A DNA stretch of 64,000 nucleotides from Phytoseiulus persimilis (taxonomy: Eukaryota > Arthropoda > Arachnida > Mesostigmata > Phytoseiidae), in contig CM075102.1 of the NCBI GenBank assembly GCA_037576195.1, positions 33,910,745 to 33,974,744 of the forward strand, read 5' to 3'. Both the position numbers and the translations under genes were made by a program. Positions 46,301-59,984 of this stretch are shown one piece after another. The notes beneath the pieces were generated by a model. It was given only the letters and a program-made list of their open reading frames with translations, did not search any database and was not told the origin of the DNA. Position 1 is the stretch's first letter. The number at the start of each line of letters is the position of its first letter.

Positions 46301-49300
46301 TTCCCGGTTTGACACCGAATGGTCGGACAGCTTGTAAGATTGCTCGTTGCTCGCTGGTATCGGTCAGAGCAGGGTGTGCTTTTCCCTCTTCTGGATTTCT
46401 TCCACTCTTCGCCGGGCCAGTCTTCGCGGCCAAGACGGTTCCCCGCTCGAAGTGCTGCGACTTCAACCGCGCACGGCCGAAAAGCCAAGCCCTGGATCCA
46501 AATCCAGTTTTGTCGAAGGAGCAACCGCGACCTCCTTTCTCTCCGATTTCAGACTTCTTCATCGACTACCTCGGGCCTCGTCGCCGCCGTCTTCTTCTCG
46601 GACCGCCGCGGTCGCTTCCTAACCGAACTCCTGGCTGCTGGCTTCACCGTACGGTGCCAACGACCGTCTTCAGAAATAAATTCGTATGTTTGCTTCGATA
46701 CGTGAGACGTTTTTCACTCAAATCATCCTCCGCCGACAGAACGGAATCCTTTTCTCGCGAAATACGAGCGAATGCAGCAGGGCGGCCCCTGGATGTTGCC
46801 ACCACTTCTCCTCCGCCGTCAGACTGAGACCAAGCTCTGAACTAGCCGCCAGGCCGCCTGCGGGCAACCGGTGGACGAGGCACCGGAGACTGAATTCGAG
46901 GACGCGGCCGAATCCAGGCCTGAATCACGTCCGTCTTGCCGTTGATTTTGATTTCAAGTACCAAACTCCGGGCAATGAAGTCGCAACTGTGAGCAAAGTG
47001 GAGGCAGAGATGGATTTCTGAAGCTTCTGCCCGGGGTTTTTCTGACCGAACTGTGACATACATAGAAAAGCGCAGCCGAAGTATCCGGCCTGGGCTTGGG
47101 CGTGGGTATCGCAGCCGACGTCGCAAAGACCGACCACAATGTCGGCTGAGACGCTCGGCCGGCATAGATACATACATACGCCGCGCATTCGAACAATCAA
47201 CGTCGAGCAGAACAGTCGAAGTGGGCTGAGTGAGGATCAAAACGCATACTGAGCAGGAGAATCATTCGCGTCAAACTCGATACTCGCGTCCGCGATGGCC
47301 GAACGACGCCGGACGCCAACGAGAAATCCGAAACATCACAGAGGTTCATGATCCTCTCGTGACAGAGTGCATCAAGACAATAAGAGGTTCGGACGACGCT
47401 TCGCCAGGTCGGAAGGAGGAGAAAGTCGGGTTTCGACGAAGGTACGCTGATGCTGGTGCACCACCTCCCACGAAGTCTAATTAACAACACGGCGGCAACA
47501 GCAGCATGGCCGACGACGGCATCAATAACAGCAACAATCACAGCAGCCATAACAATAGCGCTGATGTTTCAGGAACCTGCGCGAAATCCGTAAAACACGA
47601 ACCGTGCCTTCCTAGTTGAGAGTCGCAGTTGCGCGAGAATTTCCTCAGAACGGCGTCGATACGCTCACCGGAACCGAAGGATCGGAAGGAAATTTCCGAA
47701 GTGAGAATCCGATCGCGTCCACCTCGCCTTCCGGGCAGGCCTCGTGGACTGAAGTTGATTTGAGGTCGCATTGAATCATCTTCGACCGACAACCTTCAAA
47801 TATTCTTTCATCTTCAGGAAACTATTCCACCTGCTGACCATTTTATCTCGACTGCTTAAAAGCTAAAACGTTCCATGTTGTCAATCAGCCTGTCCATGAT
47901 GGCTGCGCGGATCAAATCGAAACAAACGCCTTCAAACGAACGGTTCGGCAACGAAGCCTAAAACGCCTGCACAGCAGAAGGGCCTTCTCCCGCGAAACAG
48001 GCTTGATGAGATATTTTGAATAAATTCCGCGGAAACGAGACGAGTTCTGACCTTTAAAGCGCCAGGTACGGAGCAGCGAGAGTTTACGATGGCGTGAGGT
48101 GTCGCAGGAGAGTGCACATGCTTGTTGATGGTGTTCAAGAATATGGTTATTGTTGTTTAGTTAGCCAAGCAAACAACAAGCGAGTGGCCAAGCTCGCGAT
48201 GGCTTGTCGGAGGGCAACAAATATACGGGGGGTGATTTTATGCGTCGCCCGAAGATGTGGCCTCTCATCCTCAGAGGCTCACGGTCTCAGGTGATGCTGC
48301 TGCTGTATGCGTGTGGGGCACCTCTAGACGAAAAAGAAAAATAGAAGCAAGAGAAGAGGGGGCCGCGAACGATAGGAGGCAGAGAAGATTGACTCGTCAA
48401 AGATCGAACCAGAAGAAAAATACAGGTCTCGAGAGGGAGGAAAAGAACCGAATCTACCCCACGAGACATCCCCGCGCCGTCATCAGCATGATCATCATCA
48501 TGAGCAGCAGTGGAGCAGCAACAAAAGGCACGACTTGAATAACTGAAAATCAGAGCCAATCAGCCCGTCCGTCCATCCCAAGAGGGCAAGAATTCAGATT
48601 AAGGGGCTCCCGACCGCCTTACCTCGTCGTCGGGCATCGCCAGGCTCTAGGCACGACACCTTTGAGAGGCTGAAGAGAACGGGCTCGAGACGAGAGGGCG
48701 CACGAGAGAAAGAAAGTCGCAGGCCAGGCTTATTTTTCTCCTCCTCAGAGAAATAATCGCAGAAGAAGAAAGCAAGCTTCAGATGGCCGAATGATGTCCA
48801 TAGAAGATCTGACAACAACGAGCGACAGTGACCGCAGCGTGCAGAAATGACAGTGATCACGCCATTAATGCTGATGAACTTGCGTCACCACTGACGTTCC
48901 AAGACTCGCATTCCCCTGACCGAAGATGCTCGGGCTCCGCATGCGAGCGAGGCTTCCATGGACTTCGCATCGAGATTCTGACTCACCGATCAGAATCTAT
49001 GTTTCTCAGAATGTTCGTCGTGAACCTCACCGGGAAACGGTGTCGAAAGCACTCTGGAGGAGCCTTTCGCTCATCGCACGCTCACGCTGTTGACATGACA
49101 AGATGCGCACGTTAACAGGCGAGAAGATGCATGCCAGGCAGCGTTAATCATGGAATAGTTTTGGAATCCAGCGATTTTTCGAGTATCCTCTACTTTGAAG
49201 CCTGCATTAACATTAACACACATGCGCACGCCCAGTCGCCGCTTCTGTCTGGGAACACTGTCTGATCCAATGTTTTATGAGTGAGCGATTGAAGATTACT

Positions 49301-51289
49301 TATGGACGACAAGCTTGGTTCTGTCCCCGGACGACTACAGAACCATATGTTCCCGTCGCTTTGGACCGTCCACCCCGCTCAAAACCTCCAAGTGTCGTCT
49401 GCCCGCTCTTTTTCAAGCTCGTCGCTAAACCGGAGTCGCTCCGTGTGACACATTCCGATCCGGACTTCTGGGTGCGGTGTACTCTAAATTCTTCTGAGAG
49501 GCCCTCCGAAACGCTTCCCTTCTCGTTCGCGACGACCTTGTTGATAGTCAGGTGGTTTCCCACCAAATTTCTCTAGGTGGGCCGAACGGTATGCGAGCGA
49601 GGCTTGCAAAAAGGTGAGACTGGCTTTCAGTCACCTGCCTCGTTGCTGGCCAATCAGGCAGAAAACTACGGACAAGTACGTTCGCCAGAAACAGCCGACT
49701 GCCTTCATTTTAACAAACAAACGAAACAACGAACGTGCCGCGTCCACCGAACGACATCGGAACGTGCTCGCGTTACCTGGACCAAAGGTTGCTTTGCGTA
49801 GGCTACGGAACTATAAACAACTGTTTTCAGCGGAGATCTGCTCGCTCCGCGGCAGAAGTGCTCCAAGCAGTTCCTGAGTTAGCTCAGGTCCCGAACCAGC
49901 TCCCACTCAGCATCCTTGAATTCGAAACGAGTTTCTTCGAGAATAATCATCGGAGTTTTGAAACTCCAAAGAGGATCCCGGGAAGCCATTAGGATTCACC
50001 GCAGATTCAACGCCCCAACGATTACTTATATTTCCATGTTTAGGTACAGATCGAACAAAATGGTTTCCGGGATGCTGCCCGCACCGGTTCCAAAGATCAC
50101 TCACGAGGAATACGCGGGTGGTGGTTTTCGGCGGAACATTCTGGCGGACAGATTTTGGCGGGCGAATCTCGCATTTTGAACCCGGGCCGAGCTGAACCCG
50201 ACCAGCTGGGTCGGCCGGTTTTCTTCTTTCTCTTCGTTCGGAGGCTTCCACGGCAACAACCGGTCGTCGAAAGTACCCGTAGGATCAGCACGGATCGAAC
50301 GTCGCGGCCGGCCGAACGGGGAGGAGCGGCTCAATAATGCCCCTCTTTCTCCTCCTCGTCCTCTTTCTCCCCCTCCTCTTCATCGTCGTCGTCGCCGCTT
50401 CTCTGCCTTGGATGCAGGCTTTTATCTCGAGCAACGGGCCTCCCCAACAACGGAGTTCAACTCAGAAGAAAGCAACTTCTTCTCGCCAGCCCGATCCGTG
50501 GCCGCCGACTTTTGTGGCAATGTGCAGCAATCCGTTAGCGCATCGGAGAAAAATTAGAAGAAAAGGAAATCGAAAAGAATAACAGAATAACACTTGGTCA
50601 TCGTCCGCGCGCTTGTCGTCCTAGTAGCCGCTGAGCTTTGGACGCTCGACTGTCGCTTCAGCTCTTGGTGGGGCAAAAGGAGATGAGGACAGCGAACGGC
50701 GGGTGAAAGGTGACGCCACGGGTCGCCGACCATCGTAGCAAGCGGAGTCAGCTGAAGTCGCCTCACCGTGCGAGCGAGCGAACGACGAACGGACTGAAGT
50801 CGACTACCAACTACTATACGCGGACGGGCTGGCTGGCACACTGGACGACTGACTACCCGATACAGCCACAGAGCTGACTGAAGAAACGGCGCTGTTTTAA
50901 TTGGCTAAAACTGACCCTGCTGCTGCCACCACCGCCGTCATCCAACGAAAACATACGTCGGTCTGCGTCGACGTTTTTCGTTACGGCTATCAACATCGCC
51001 ATGACTTGCTTACGGTATGCTGTTGCATGCTGCTTCTAACGGTGTCAGTGGTTGTGGCGGCGGCGGCGGTCGTCGTTGAGATGATCTTAGAACTTGCGAC
51101 TAATTTGTTAGCATAAGAAGTTCACCGGCTAAGTCAACTAGCGATGCGGCTCTGGTTGTGCGTCGGTCCTTCTCCGCATCAAGCCAGCAACGGAAGAGGT
51201 CCAATGATTATTCGTCTTTTCTCATGACATCGTGTGGAGAAGCGAAGACGGCTACTAATGCCCGGTTTTGGCGATTTGGATTCCGACGG

Positions 51290-51335
51290 CGGCCATTTTG
51301 ATCTTGGTAGCGGCGGCGGAGGCGGCGGCAGCGAA
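51290..51335. repeat. GGC-rich trinucleotide tract
   Basis: An impure GGC/GGA run. It reads as poly-Gly or poly-Ala in different frames and has no coding support. Confidence 0.5.
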
Positions 51336-54300
51336 GTACGTCCTGGACTTCATCGTGGAAATGAGTCGGAGTCTGAGCGAGTCGGTGTGCGTGAGTGGGA
51401 GTCAGTTAGTCGGCCGCTTGGTTCGCTGGCTTGTGAAACGAACGCCTAGAGTCCGATTCTTTTCACCCGATGTTTCAACCGGAGCCAGTCCGTACATCGT
51501 CTCGTATGTTCGGACGCGCTCGGTCACTGAGTGACTGTCGGCAGCGGCAGGCCATAAATCGAGAGCTGCTTTGCATGTCGCGGATCTGATGATCGCTATG
51601 GTTCATCTCATCAGAATAAGTCACAATTCACCAGAGAAGAGGACAGAAGCAGAAAAAGCGTACGCCGGGTGGGTGACACAGTTTATCCGGACGGGCTGTG
51701 CCATACAGTCGGTGAGCGAACGAGCAAGCCAGCCATCCTGCCAGTCAGTCATCCGCCTTCGCAGAAACGTTAACCGTCTTTACGGCCGAGTGTTCGACTG
51801 GAACTATCATACATTTCATGGAAGAAGACCATGAGACGAAACAAAAAGGCAGCGTTCCCTGCAGAACAGTTAGACAATGTTCATGCGAGAAAACTTTCCA
51901 TGATTTCGCTTCGGCCGTTTGGGAACATCTCCGTACATTAGCGCCGGGCAAAGCTTGCCTGTCCAGTAGGCAAAGAAACTCGGGATGAAAAGTTGCAGCA
52001 GCGACAGAGTTGTCTTGGAAAAGGGGAGTTGCTCAAGATGGGCAAACATTTGAACTAACGACCGCTCCGCAGCCTGTTGTTGCACGAACTGCGGCGGCCT
52101 GGGCGCTCGAACGCCGCATTGCATCGCGCGCGCTGGGCCATCTGGCCAGAGGAAGGTAGTCTGATTGTCAGTCACCAAGTCGGTGGACTGTCAGCGTCAA
52201 CCGAACTGAGCTTCAACCCGGCCGACTCACCACAACAGCATTGACGACAACGATGCATTGAAGTGAGCGAACCGTTCCAAGTGGCATCGGCAGCTTCGAC
52301 TGATGTGTAAAAAAAGAAGTGCCGTTGTCGATTGGTGCGACGGTTTTCGGATGCACGAGCGACGTCCTTTCAGTCGGTCAGTGCATCGTTGGTGGCAGCG
52401 GTCGAAATCGCTGTCGTTTGCTTTGCGACAGACCGACGATAGGTCGCTCGATGCGCCGGAGGGACGGTCTGAGCGGAGCTCCATTTCCTTCCAGGCAAGG
52501 TACCGGTCGGCCGAGAGGCAGCCGCAGCTCATCAGTAGTCGCAGTCCACCGGCTAAAAATGAACGACGGCGCGAAAAGCGTCGAACAAACGCGTCGCTTT
52601 CGTCGCATTCGGTGACGCGTCGTCGGCAGTTTCTTGGCATTGTCTTTCCCGTAAGCGTCCGTGCAAGCAACTCGACGAACGAACGGACACCCCGATGGAC
52701 CAGCACGATGTCCCCAGTTCGCCTCACTGTGGGACCTCTTGTCGGTTTGTCCCTGCCGGTGCCCGTTTCGAATGGGACTTCTCCCGGTTTGGATTCCGCT
52801 CCCGCCCGGACAACCGTTGCGGACACACGCCAAAAGTCGGCGAGCCTCTTTTTTTTGCCTAGGGCAAATGACATTTGTGGATTGGTTCGCGCATCTCGCT
52901 GTCTTCTGCGCATCATCATCCACGTGGAGACTCGACGCTCACAGCATAATGTACGCTACTTTTCACGTGACAGTGCAAAAACAATCTTTTTAATCTTCGT
53001 TTCACTCACGCTCGTTCTATTGTATTCTATTACGGTTCATGTTTGCAGTGCGCACAGACTAAGTGTCCGTGCGACTGAATAGCTCCTATCGTTGTCGCCG
53101 ACGATGCTGAAAACGACGAGTCACCTTGTGACTTGAGTTTGCGACACGATGCTCCGAGCGCTTCCCCTGCAAAGGTCACCCCCTTCACCGATCTTCTTTT
53201 TGCTTTTATTTCTCGTTGAATAAGTCACTTAATTGGCGTTATGAGGGTCGAACGGACGACATGGCCGACGAGCTCGTAGCCGCCAGCGATGTTCTGTCGA
53301 TACGGAGAAAAAATAAAACACGCATAGTCAGCCACTGCACAGCAGCGTTTTTCAGTGAAGACATTCATGCGAGCAGAAGATGCGCTGTCTAGACTATGCC
53401 AACGCCAGGAGACAGAGAGCGATTTCAAGACGCTCGCTCGCTCGCCCGCTAGGCTGGTCGGTGACCGAAGCAGGTGTTCAAGGAAGCTAGCGACAGGCAT
53501 GCAGAGCCGCCAGAAAACAGATCTAACAGCCGTAGAGCCGAGCAAGGCCATATGGCCTTCGAGGGGTTCACACGGTCGGTCCTGAGACCATCTAAGATGG
53601 AGAGATCTTGCTGCTGAGGGGCCGCCAAGTGGCGCTGTCTTCCCCCGATTCGACTACTCGTCCTGTATTCCATTCTCTCGCGGGGTTTTCGTGGGTGGCT
53701 CGACCGCTCGCTTGCTGCTCCCTAACCTTTCTACCTGTCCTCTCCGCCTGTCTGCTCACTGAACCCGAAAGAGCGAAAAGCATTGAAACCCACGAACGTA
53801 GATGACACCTGTACCGCGGAACACGAGAGGAACGATTTGGCCGGTTCACACGGCGACCATTACTGAAATTTGAAATCCTGCCGCTACGCGCCGCTTAGAC
53901 TGACGGTGCCCAACATGGAGGCATCGGTTTGAGCGACCTGATGGCCGATGTAATTGGAGCAGCAAATAACGAGTTCGCGCCTCGAAAACTCAAGAAAACC
54001 TCGACAGGGTGCTCGAGCTCAGAGGGATCCCTCCGTACAGCGGCTGCCGAATCCCGAGCGGACTCGCGATGCGTGATGAGGGATTTTCTGCAGAATCCGC
54101 TCGCAGCGGCGATGATGTGTAGTGACCAAATATGGCATGACATCATCACCAGCGGCAGCGTCATCTGCGCGCCAGTGGGTCGCTCGTCGGAACCTGCGTC
54201 GGTCGGCGCGAATGTCTGTACGGACTATTTACGTGTACCCGTCAGTGGGCTCCGCATTGAAAATTTCCGATAGGTCGAATATACAAACGAGGTGTCTCAT

Positions 54301-55625
54301 CGTTCCGCGGATCCAGGTCCTCCTGTTTAGTTTATTGAGATCGGATTCACTGTACCTGTCGACTCGCATACCGGACTGGTAGCAGTTGGGCTGCTGTCAT
54401 GAGAGCTAATTTCACACGCCGGAACAATGGGATAGATCCGGCGGCCCGTGTCTCCCGTTCGATTCTCTCTTTTCCATTCCATTTCGACTTCTTATCTGCT
54501 GATGATGTCTTTCTCCGACTACATACCTCCCTTTTGTCGTTCCCTTGCCGTTCGCCTCGTTGCTGTATAACAGGTTTTCTTTTCCAGCAGGCGACTAGAA
54601 AACGAGAGATAACATCGCACAGAAGAAGACGGAAAATAGATCGAAGCCGCAGACCTCTTCGCAAACCACGAACGACTTCGTTGAGTGAAGTAAAACGAAT
54701 CGAAAATGCTCGTATGCGACGAGAGCAAAATGAAACGGCTACTTCGAGGCTCGGGATCCACTCGGCTCGGAAATCAAGAGCGAATATGTTTTTGGAGGCC
54801 GCGTAGGTAATTTTGCCACACATTGAATGGAGGTGACCGATTTCGATTCGTTTCCACAATTAGAGAAGCGGGGGGCTTGATCCACGGAGGAATTGAGTGA
54901 ATGAGCAATCGTGCTGTATGCGTCACGGCTGGCCGAAAAACCGAAGCCTCACGCATGGAATGCGCGTCAAATACGACGACGACCTTGTTTCGGATGTGGC
55001 ACATATTCCTCGCACGCGAATGATTCCACAGAACCCTTCTCCACCCTTTTTCACGCGGAACTAACGCTGTGATGCTGCGAGCAAATATTCAAGTCTGAGA
55101 TGGGTGGGCTCGTCGAGTGCAAGGGCGCGCTAACGGGCTCCATCTGATTCGTGCCAGCTCCACCAGGGTGGAAGTCTCGACTGGTTTCGCAATGCGACCG
55201 TCGGAGTGGATCGATTGTCTCGAATCCAGACTTCTTCCCTCCTTCTGAAGGAGGCATGCTGGGGTTCTAACAGGAGAGCCAGAGTACAGAATATTCAGAT
55301 CGAGTCGGACAACCGTTCGTACGAGCACGTTCCGACGGAAACAATGACGATGCAAGCGATCACTGCTGGAGCCGCGGGAATCGACAAGAGGAAGAACGGC
55401 GCTGCATGGAGCAACGGTCACTGTTCGTCCGATAGACGTTGTTTTTTTGTCATAACCGCGATCATTGATATTGCTTGATGGGGTTTGACGAAAAACAGGA
55501 GCTGCCCTGGTCTAGCTGCCGTCGAAAAAGAAGCCCGAGAAACAGGACCGACAGAAAACGTCGACGGCGACAACGAATCGGTGTCAGCAGTCGGCCCACC
55601 AAACTTTTCGCCTTCCCCTTCTGAG

Positions 55626-55705
55626 TCAACGGCAGCAGCAGCCACACGCTGTCGTCTCTCTCTCGACGACCGCTCTGTGGCTCCAGCAGCAGCAGCAGAA
55701 TCATC
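55626..55705. repeat. CAG/ATC trinucleotide microsatellites
   Basis: Two CAG runs (about 55630-55645 and 55683-55699), the second followed by a short ATC run. They lie in a GC-rich segment with open frames on both strands, which I attribute to base composition. Confidence 0.6.
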
Positions 55706-58700
55706 ATCGTCCGTTCGGCCGTCTTCTGCTTCTGCCGATCTTGGTGAACTCGCGTCGAACAGACAGACGAACGAAGATGGCGATGGACGAAGAAGACGAT
55801 GGTGGCGGCGGCGTCGACGAGGAGGCTGATGATGCCAATGAAGCCGCCGCGCAAAACGAAGTATCTGAAGTCAACGACAACAGCAACAACCACTTCGTCC
55901 AATGATCTGAGCCGTGGTGCGGAGTGCGAGGAGGGCCGGGTCTCTTCGGCCGGCAGCCGATCTTCGTTGACCGAAACCACCAGCGGCCACCAAACGACCG
56001 ATCCGGAGTATCGACGACGAAGTAACCGAGAAGCCGGAGGAAGAGCCCAATGCAATCGCTTCGAGCCGCTACCAAGATTATGTTCTACGTAGTCCAGATT
56101 TTCTGTAGAGTCGTCACCCTCGGAGAAAACCCTCGCTCTGGGATCCGCGCCAGGATCAACCTCGCCATCGGGAGACTTTTGCTCCATGAAGAGCTAGAAA
56201 TTATCTGCTAACTCGGAAATTTCCAGATTTCCGTGATCCGTCCTCTATGAAGTTCCATCAGGACTCGAGTCTAGAGCGAAGCGCCCGATCGCCCCGGATT
56301 CTCCGGTTTGAACGCTGGCGTCAGCTTCATCCGAAAAAATCGAAACCAAAAGAGAAAGAACGAGCCACAGCAGAAACTAGAAGATCGTTCCATTTCGATT
56401 GTTCTTGACCGAGGATTTCTTTACTTCGACGAGTGTATTGTTTCTTTCCATCGTTTGTGTCGATTCCCTCTCGGCGAGTGAGGACCTTGAAGTCTGCGTA
56501 TGACGATGAGAAAGAGATCTCAATACGATCCGCCTCTCGTCCACCGCGCTCTTTCGACTCGGCTCACGGCACTCCGTGAAGACTACGTGGCGAATTCCGA
56601 AAATTTTGGTTCTCAGCATCGGAATTCCATTTGTCCACCCATTTCTGTCCATGATCTTCTGTCCATGAAGGTTGCCTCAGTGCCATCACGCGCGGAGTCG
56701 GAACGGAATGCGACACGGATGTCAAGTCGCTTTACTTCTTCCAGCGCACATGCAACTCGCCCCTACCGTCGACACCGCGACAGCTGCACCTCACAGCGAA
56801 AATCGAATCCGCGACGGACAGAAAACTCACAAACTCAGATATAGCGAAGTCGCGATAGCTTTTGCCCTACAAAAGAAGCTGCGAAGGCCACTTGTATTTC
56901 TATATCGGGTCGGCTTTTGGATCCGGCTACACTCAGCATCAAGATCACTGAACCACTCGTTCGCCATATATCGATAATGTGCAAACAGATTTCTCGGAAC
57001 TGCTTGTCGGATTCCCCGGAGACTCAATCTCAAGGAACTCCCGGTCAAGAATCTCGGGCGTTTCGGGGAGTTTCGGCCTCTTGGCAAAGCCTTCCCGTCG
57101 GACACGGAAAATGAAGTGTGAAACGTGGATATTCGAACCGGAAAACAACCTGAAAAGAGCCATCGTGGACAATCTTCGGGAACAAGCGGCTCCATTCCAT
57201 CCAGTTTCCGCTCCGGACCAGCTTGTGAAATCTTTCCGTGGTCTGTTCCGAAATGGATCCGCTTTGCAATTCGAAGGATGTTTACGAACGTACGCGGCTG
57301 CTCATCCCGTCTTCCTATTCGTGCGAGTTGACGCGCGTTCGACTATTGTCCGTCCGGCTGTTCGTTTCGATTGCAAAGCTCTTAAGCCGAGTTCATTAGT
57401 TCGTCAGTGTCCGACTTTGAATTGAGGCTTCGTTTGTCAACAGCTCGACGTCTGCAGCGCTTCCCGAACAGGAAAGTTGGTCTCCTCAAGTGTAGCGAGA
57501 CGACTCTTCGAGTTCTTCGGTGTTGCTCGTTAAACCGTAAATCTTTTCAACACCCGGGCCGCTGTGGCGGCTGAGCATCGCGTCTTTTTCGCGCGTGAAA
57601 GACGCTCGCAGTTTGTCGTTTGGATTTCTCTATCCGGATCTCGGATCACCCAGTCTGCTTTTCCAGCCGCAGCGCAGAAACAAAAACCAACGATGAGAAT
57701 GAATTGTATGCTAATGGAGCGGCCGACTTTGTCAGCATCTAGAAGCTCTCACCATACTCTTGCCGAGCCTGTATATTATGTCTACATGAAAGCGTCGAAG
57801 AAGTTTCACTCGGGGCAGCGCGGTCACGCTTGGCTTCGGGCAGGGTCTATCTGTTCTTACCGAGTCTCCGCAATGACACAATCCGAGCGCAATCAATTCC
57901 CGGCGTCCATATATCTGGAGACGCCTGCCTGAGCACCGCGTATCATCCGTCGAATCGCGAAACAAACAGCTTCGACAGAGCAATATATGCGCGGCTTTAT
58001 CTCTTCTTCGAGCAGCGGCAGCAGAAGCTTCTGTCAGACCGGCTGACGGACTTGATGAAGGACGTCAAACGCTGTTTCCCCACTTTCCTCCGCACTGATG
58101 CGTGAAATTCGTCCGAGTCACCTTCTTAAATGTGCTCACTCGAGGCGGTTTTTATTCATTTCTGACACGGCGGTCCACATGGCCCGCCGATGAGTGCACG
58201 CGCGGGCTCTATTGAGTTCATTTGCCAATGTCGAGGGCGCCGATCGATTCAGCTTCTGAGTTGCCATATCCATCGTTGTCGTCCCCGTGCGTCTCGTTGT
58301 CACGCCGGCCTCGCTGGAGGATGAGTTTTTCTTAGACCGAAGAGACTCGGACCCGGGGCGACACAGTGTTCAGCACAGAATGATTTTTCTCCCCGCGCCT
58401 TGTCATCTTTGAAAACGTGCATCCCCCGATCGGACGTGCATTGTGGAGTCTGTCTACAGAATTATGGTTCCGAAGCTCGGAGAATCCCCTGGTGAATTGA
58501 ATTCGGGATCTTTCGAGTCGTGATCCGAAGCGAGTTCAGCACGGAGGGGATCGTGTGCGTCTACCTACCCGACAGTCGACTTGACTACCTAGAGGAGCTG
58601 AGCTGCTTGCTGGGGCTTCTTGTTGGGTTCGTGGGGTGCCGCCCAGGCTCGGTCTCGTTTTCGTTCTTCATCTTTCTCGTTGTTGGTTATTCTTCGAGAT

Positions 58701-58754
58701 ACGGATCAGCCCACGACGCACGGAACGCTCACTCGCTTGCTTTCTTGTCGGCTG

Positions 58755-58800
58755 CCTGGCGGGCTGGCTGGCTGGCTGTTTGGATGGCTGGCGGGCTTCG
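58755..58800. repeat. GGCT tetranucleotide tract
   Basis: Several consecutive GGCT units (ggctggctggctg) inside a longer impure tract. A simple microsatellite, with no gene visible across it. Confidence 0.6.
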
Positions 58801-59932
58801 ATGACGCTTCGACCGCGGGCCGACGCCGAGTCGCAGCGGTCGAGGCTCGCGATGAGTTAGTTGGTGTGTTTTCCGAAGCACCGTGTCTCGTGCTGCATCA
58901 ACTTGACCGCAATTTGTTTTCGGCGCCCTTGGAGCTCACAGCTCGATGAATCGTCGCGAGCGTTGTGGTCATCCGCCGTCTTGTTCCAGCCCTTCATCGG
59001 ACGGCTTTTTGTTGAAGCCTTGCCCGATGGCTTGCTCTGATGGCGTCTCCGAGGATTCTGAGGAGTCCTGATGTATCGAAATATCTCGGGCTCGTGCAAT
59101 AACGGAAACCGACTTTCGGTGTACGAGTCGAGAGCGGGCCCGATTCTCGCATCTCATATCAAAACGACGAACCAACTGACTTTTTCATCGTAACTATGAA
59201 GAGTTGGACAGCTTGCAAAGTTCGCGTTTACGCTGTTGACTCGGGTTCCTAGGTCCGGGGCGGCTACGATCGACGCTGTTCCGATCATTGATTATTCCGC
59301 ATCCATCGGTCGGAGCTGTTGTTGTTGATATTCACGATGTTGATATTGATGATGAAGTATAGGAAGAAAAAAAAGGAATCCGTAGCGGACGCCCCACGCT
59401 GGAACGGGTGGAGCACGTTTTGCGCATTTCGGAATAAATCCCCGCCGAGCCAACACAGATATCCGTATGCCAAGGCAGCTAGCGAGCTACGACAGACAAA
59501 CGGACAGACGACACACAGAATTTACGGCTGACTAAACGTCCCGAGTTTTTTTTTCCACCGCGTACCATTCAAAGTCGACGGAAGAGCAAACTGGTTGCTG
59601 TGCGGTATATCTTGTGCGAGTGCTGCTGGTATACTGGGTAGGGCCGCTGGTCGACGAAACGAGTCGTCTACATGGGCTGTTGTTCTCAAATCAATTCAAC
59701 GAACGCAGTACTCGATTCTGAGCTGGTGCTGACGGACCCCCGAGAAATATTCATGCGGACCGTCTGCCCGCGCCCAGCTCGCTATCGGTGCTGTCATATG
59801 ACACGCGCACCTGTATGATAACTCTTCCATGGACTTGATTCGCTGAAACTTTCTGCGATGCCTAAAGCTCTGAGAAAAAAAAAAGCCATCCATGTCTCGC
59901 GTGCACGTAGCAGGTGCGGGGCATGTACATAC

Positions 59933-59984
59933 CTGGGGAAGCTGATGCGGTCGCTAGTACGGCGCACAGCACGAACTTGATCAT
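59933..59984 (-). CDS. signal-peptide exon, probably of the Echinoid-like gene
   Basis: On the minus strand an ATG at 59984 opens MIKFVLCAVLATASASP, a textbook signal peptide: a basic start, a hydrophobic core and a small-residue cleavage region. It is followed by a phase-1 donor GTATGT at 59932. The next clearly coding exon downstream on this strand that lacks a start and enters in phase 1 is the first Ig exon of the Echinoid-like gene at 39680. The join reads SASP, then VIPPEEHDIREGD, straight into Ig1. The link across 20 kb is inference; transcript data would settle it. The exon could alternatively start a short cuticle or secreted protein whose other exons I missed. Confidence 0.55.

Larger units (their letters stand above)
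39681..59932. other. 20-kb GC-rich non-coding stretch, probable giant intron of the Echinoid-like gene
   Basis: I can support no gene in these 20 kb. GC content looks high by eye in much of it (about 43-56 kb). Consequently, long open frames appear on several strands at once, for example 52303-53082 plus against 52227-52919 minus. They are full of Arg, Ser and Pro, with no domain. CAG, CGG, CATT and GGCT microsatellites are scattered through it. If the signal exon at 59933-59984 belongs to the Echinoid-like gene, this is its first intron. Large regulatory first introns are common in such adhesion genes. One possible extra minus-strand coding start is the ATG at 56187, opening 37 acidic codons before a GT, but nothing confirms it. 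Confidence 0.45.

Noticed and set aside
52227-53082. Overlapping long open frames of 259 (plus) and 230 (minus) codons
   Set aside because: They lie opposite each other in GC-rich DNA, are rich in Arg and Ser, and have no domain. Base composition explains them better than a sense/antisense gene pair or a toxin-antitoxin-like system.
55462-56187. 241-codon minus-strand frame with a reasonable ATG
   Set aside because: Only the first 37 codons look protein-like. The rest runs through trinucleotide repeats, and other frames there are open too. It could be a first exon, but nothing downstream supports it.
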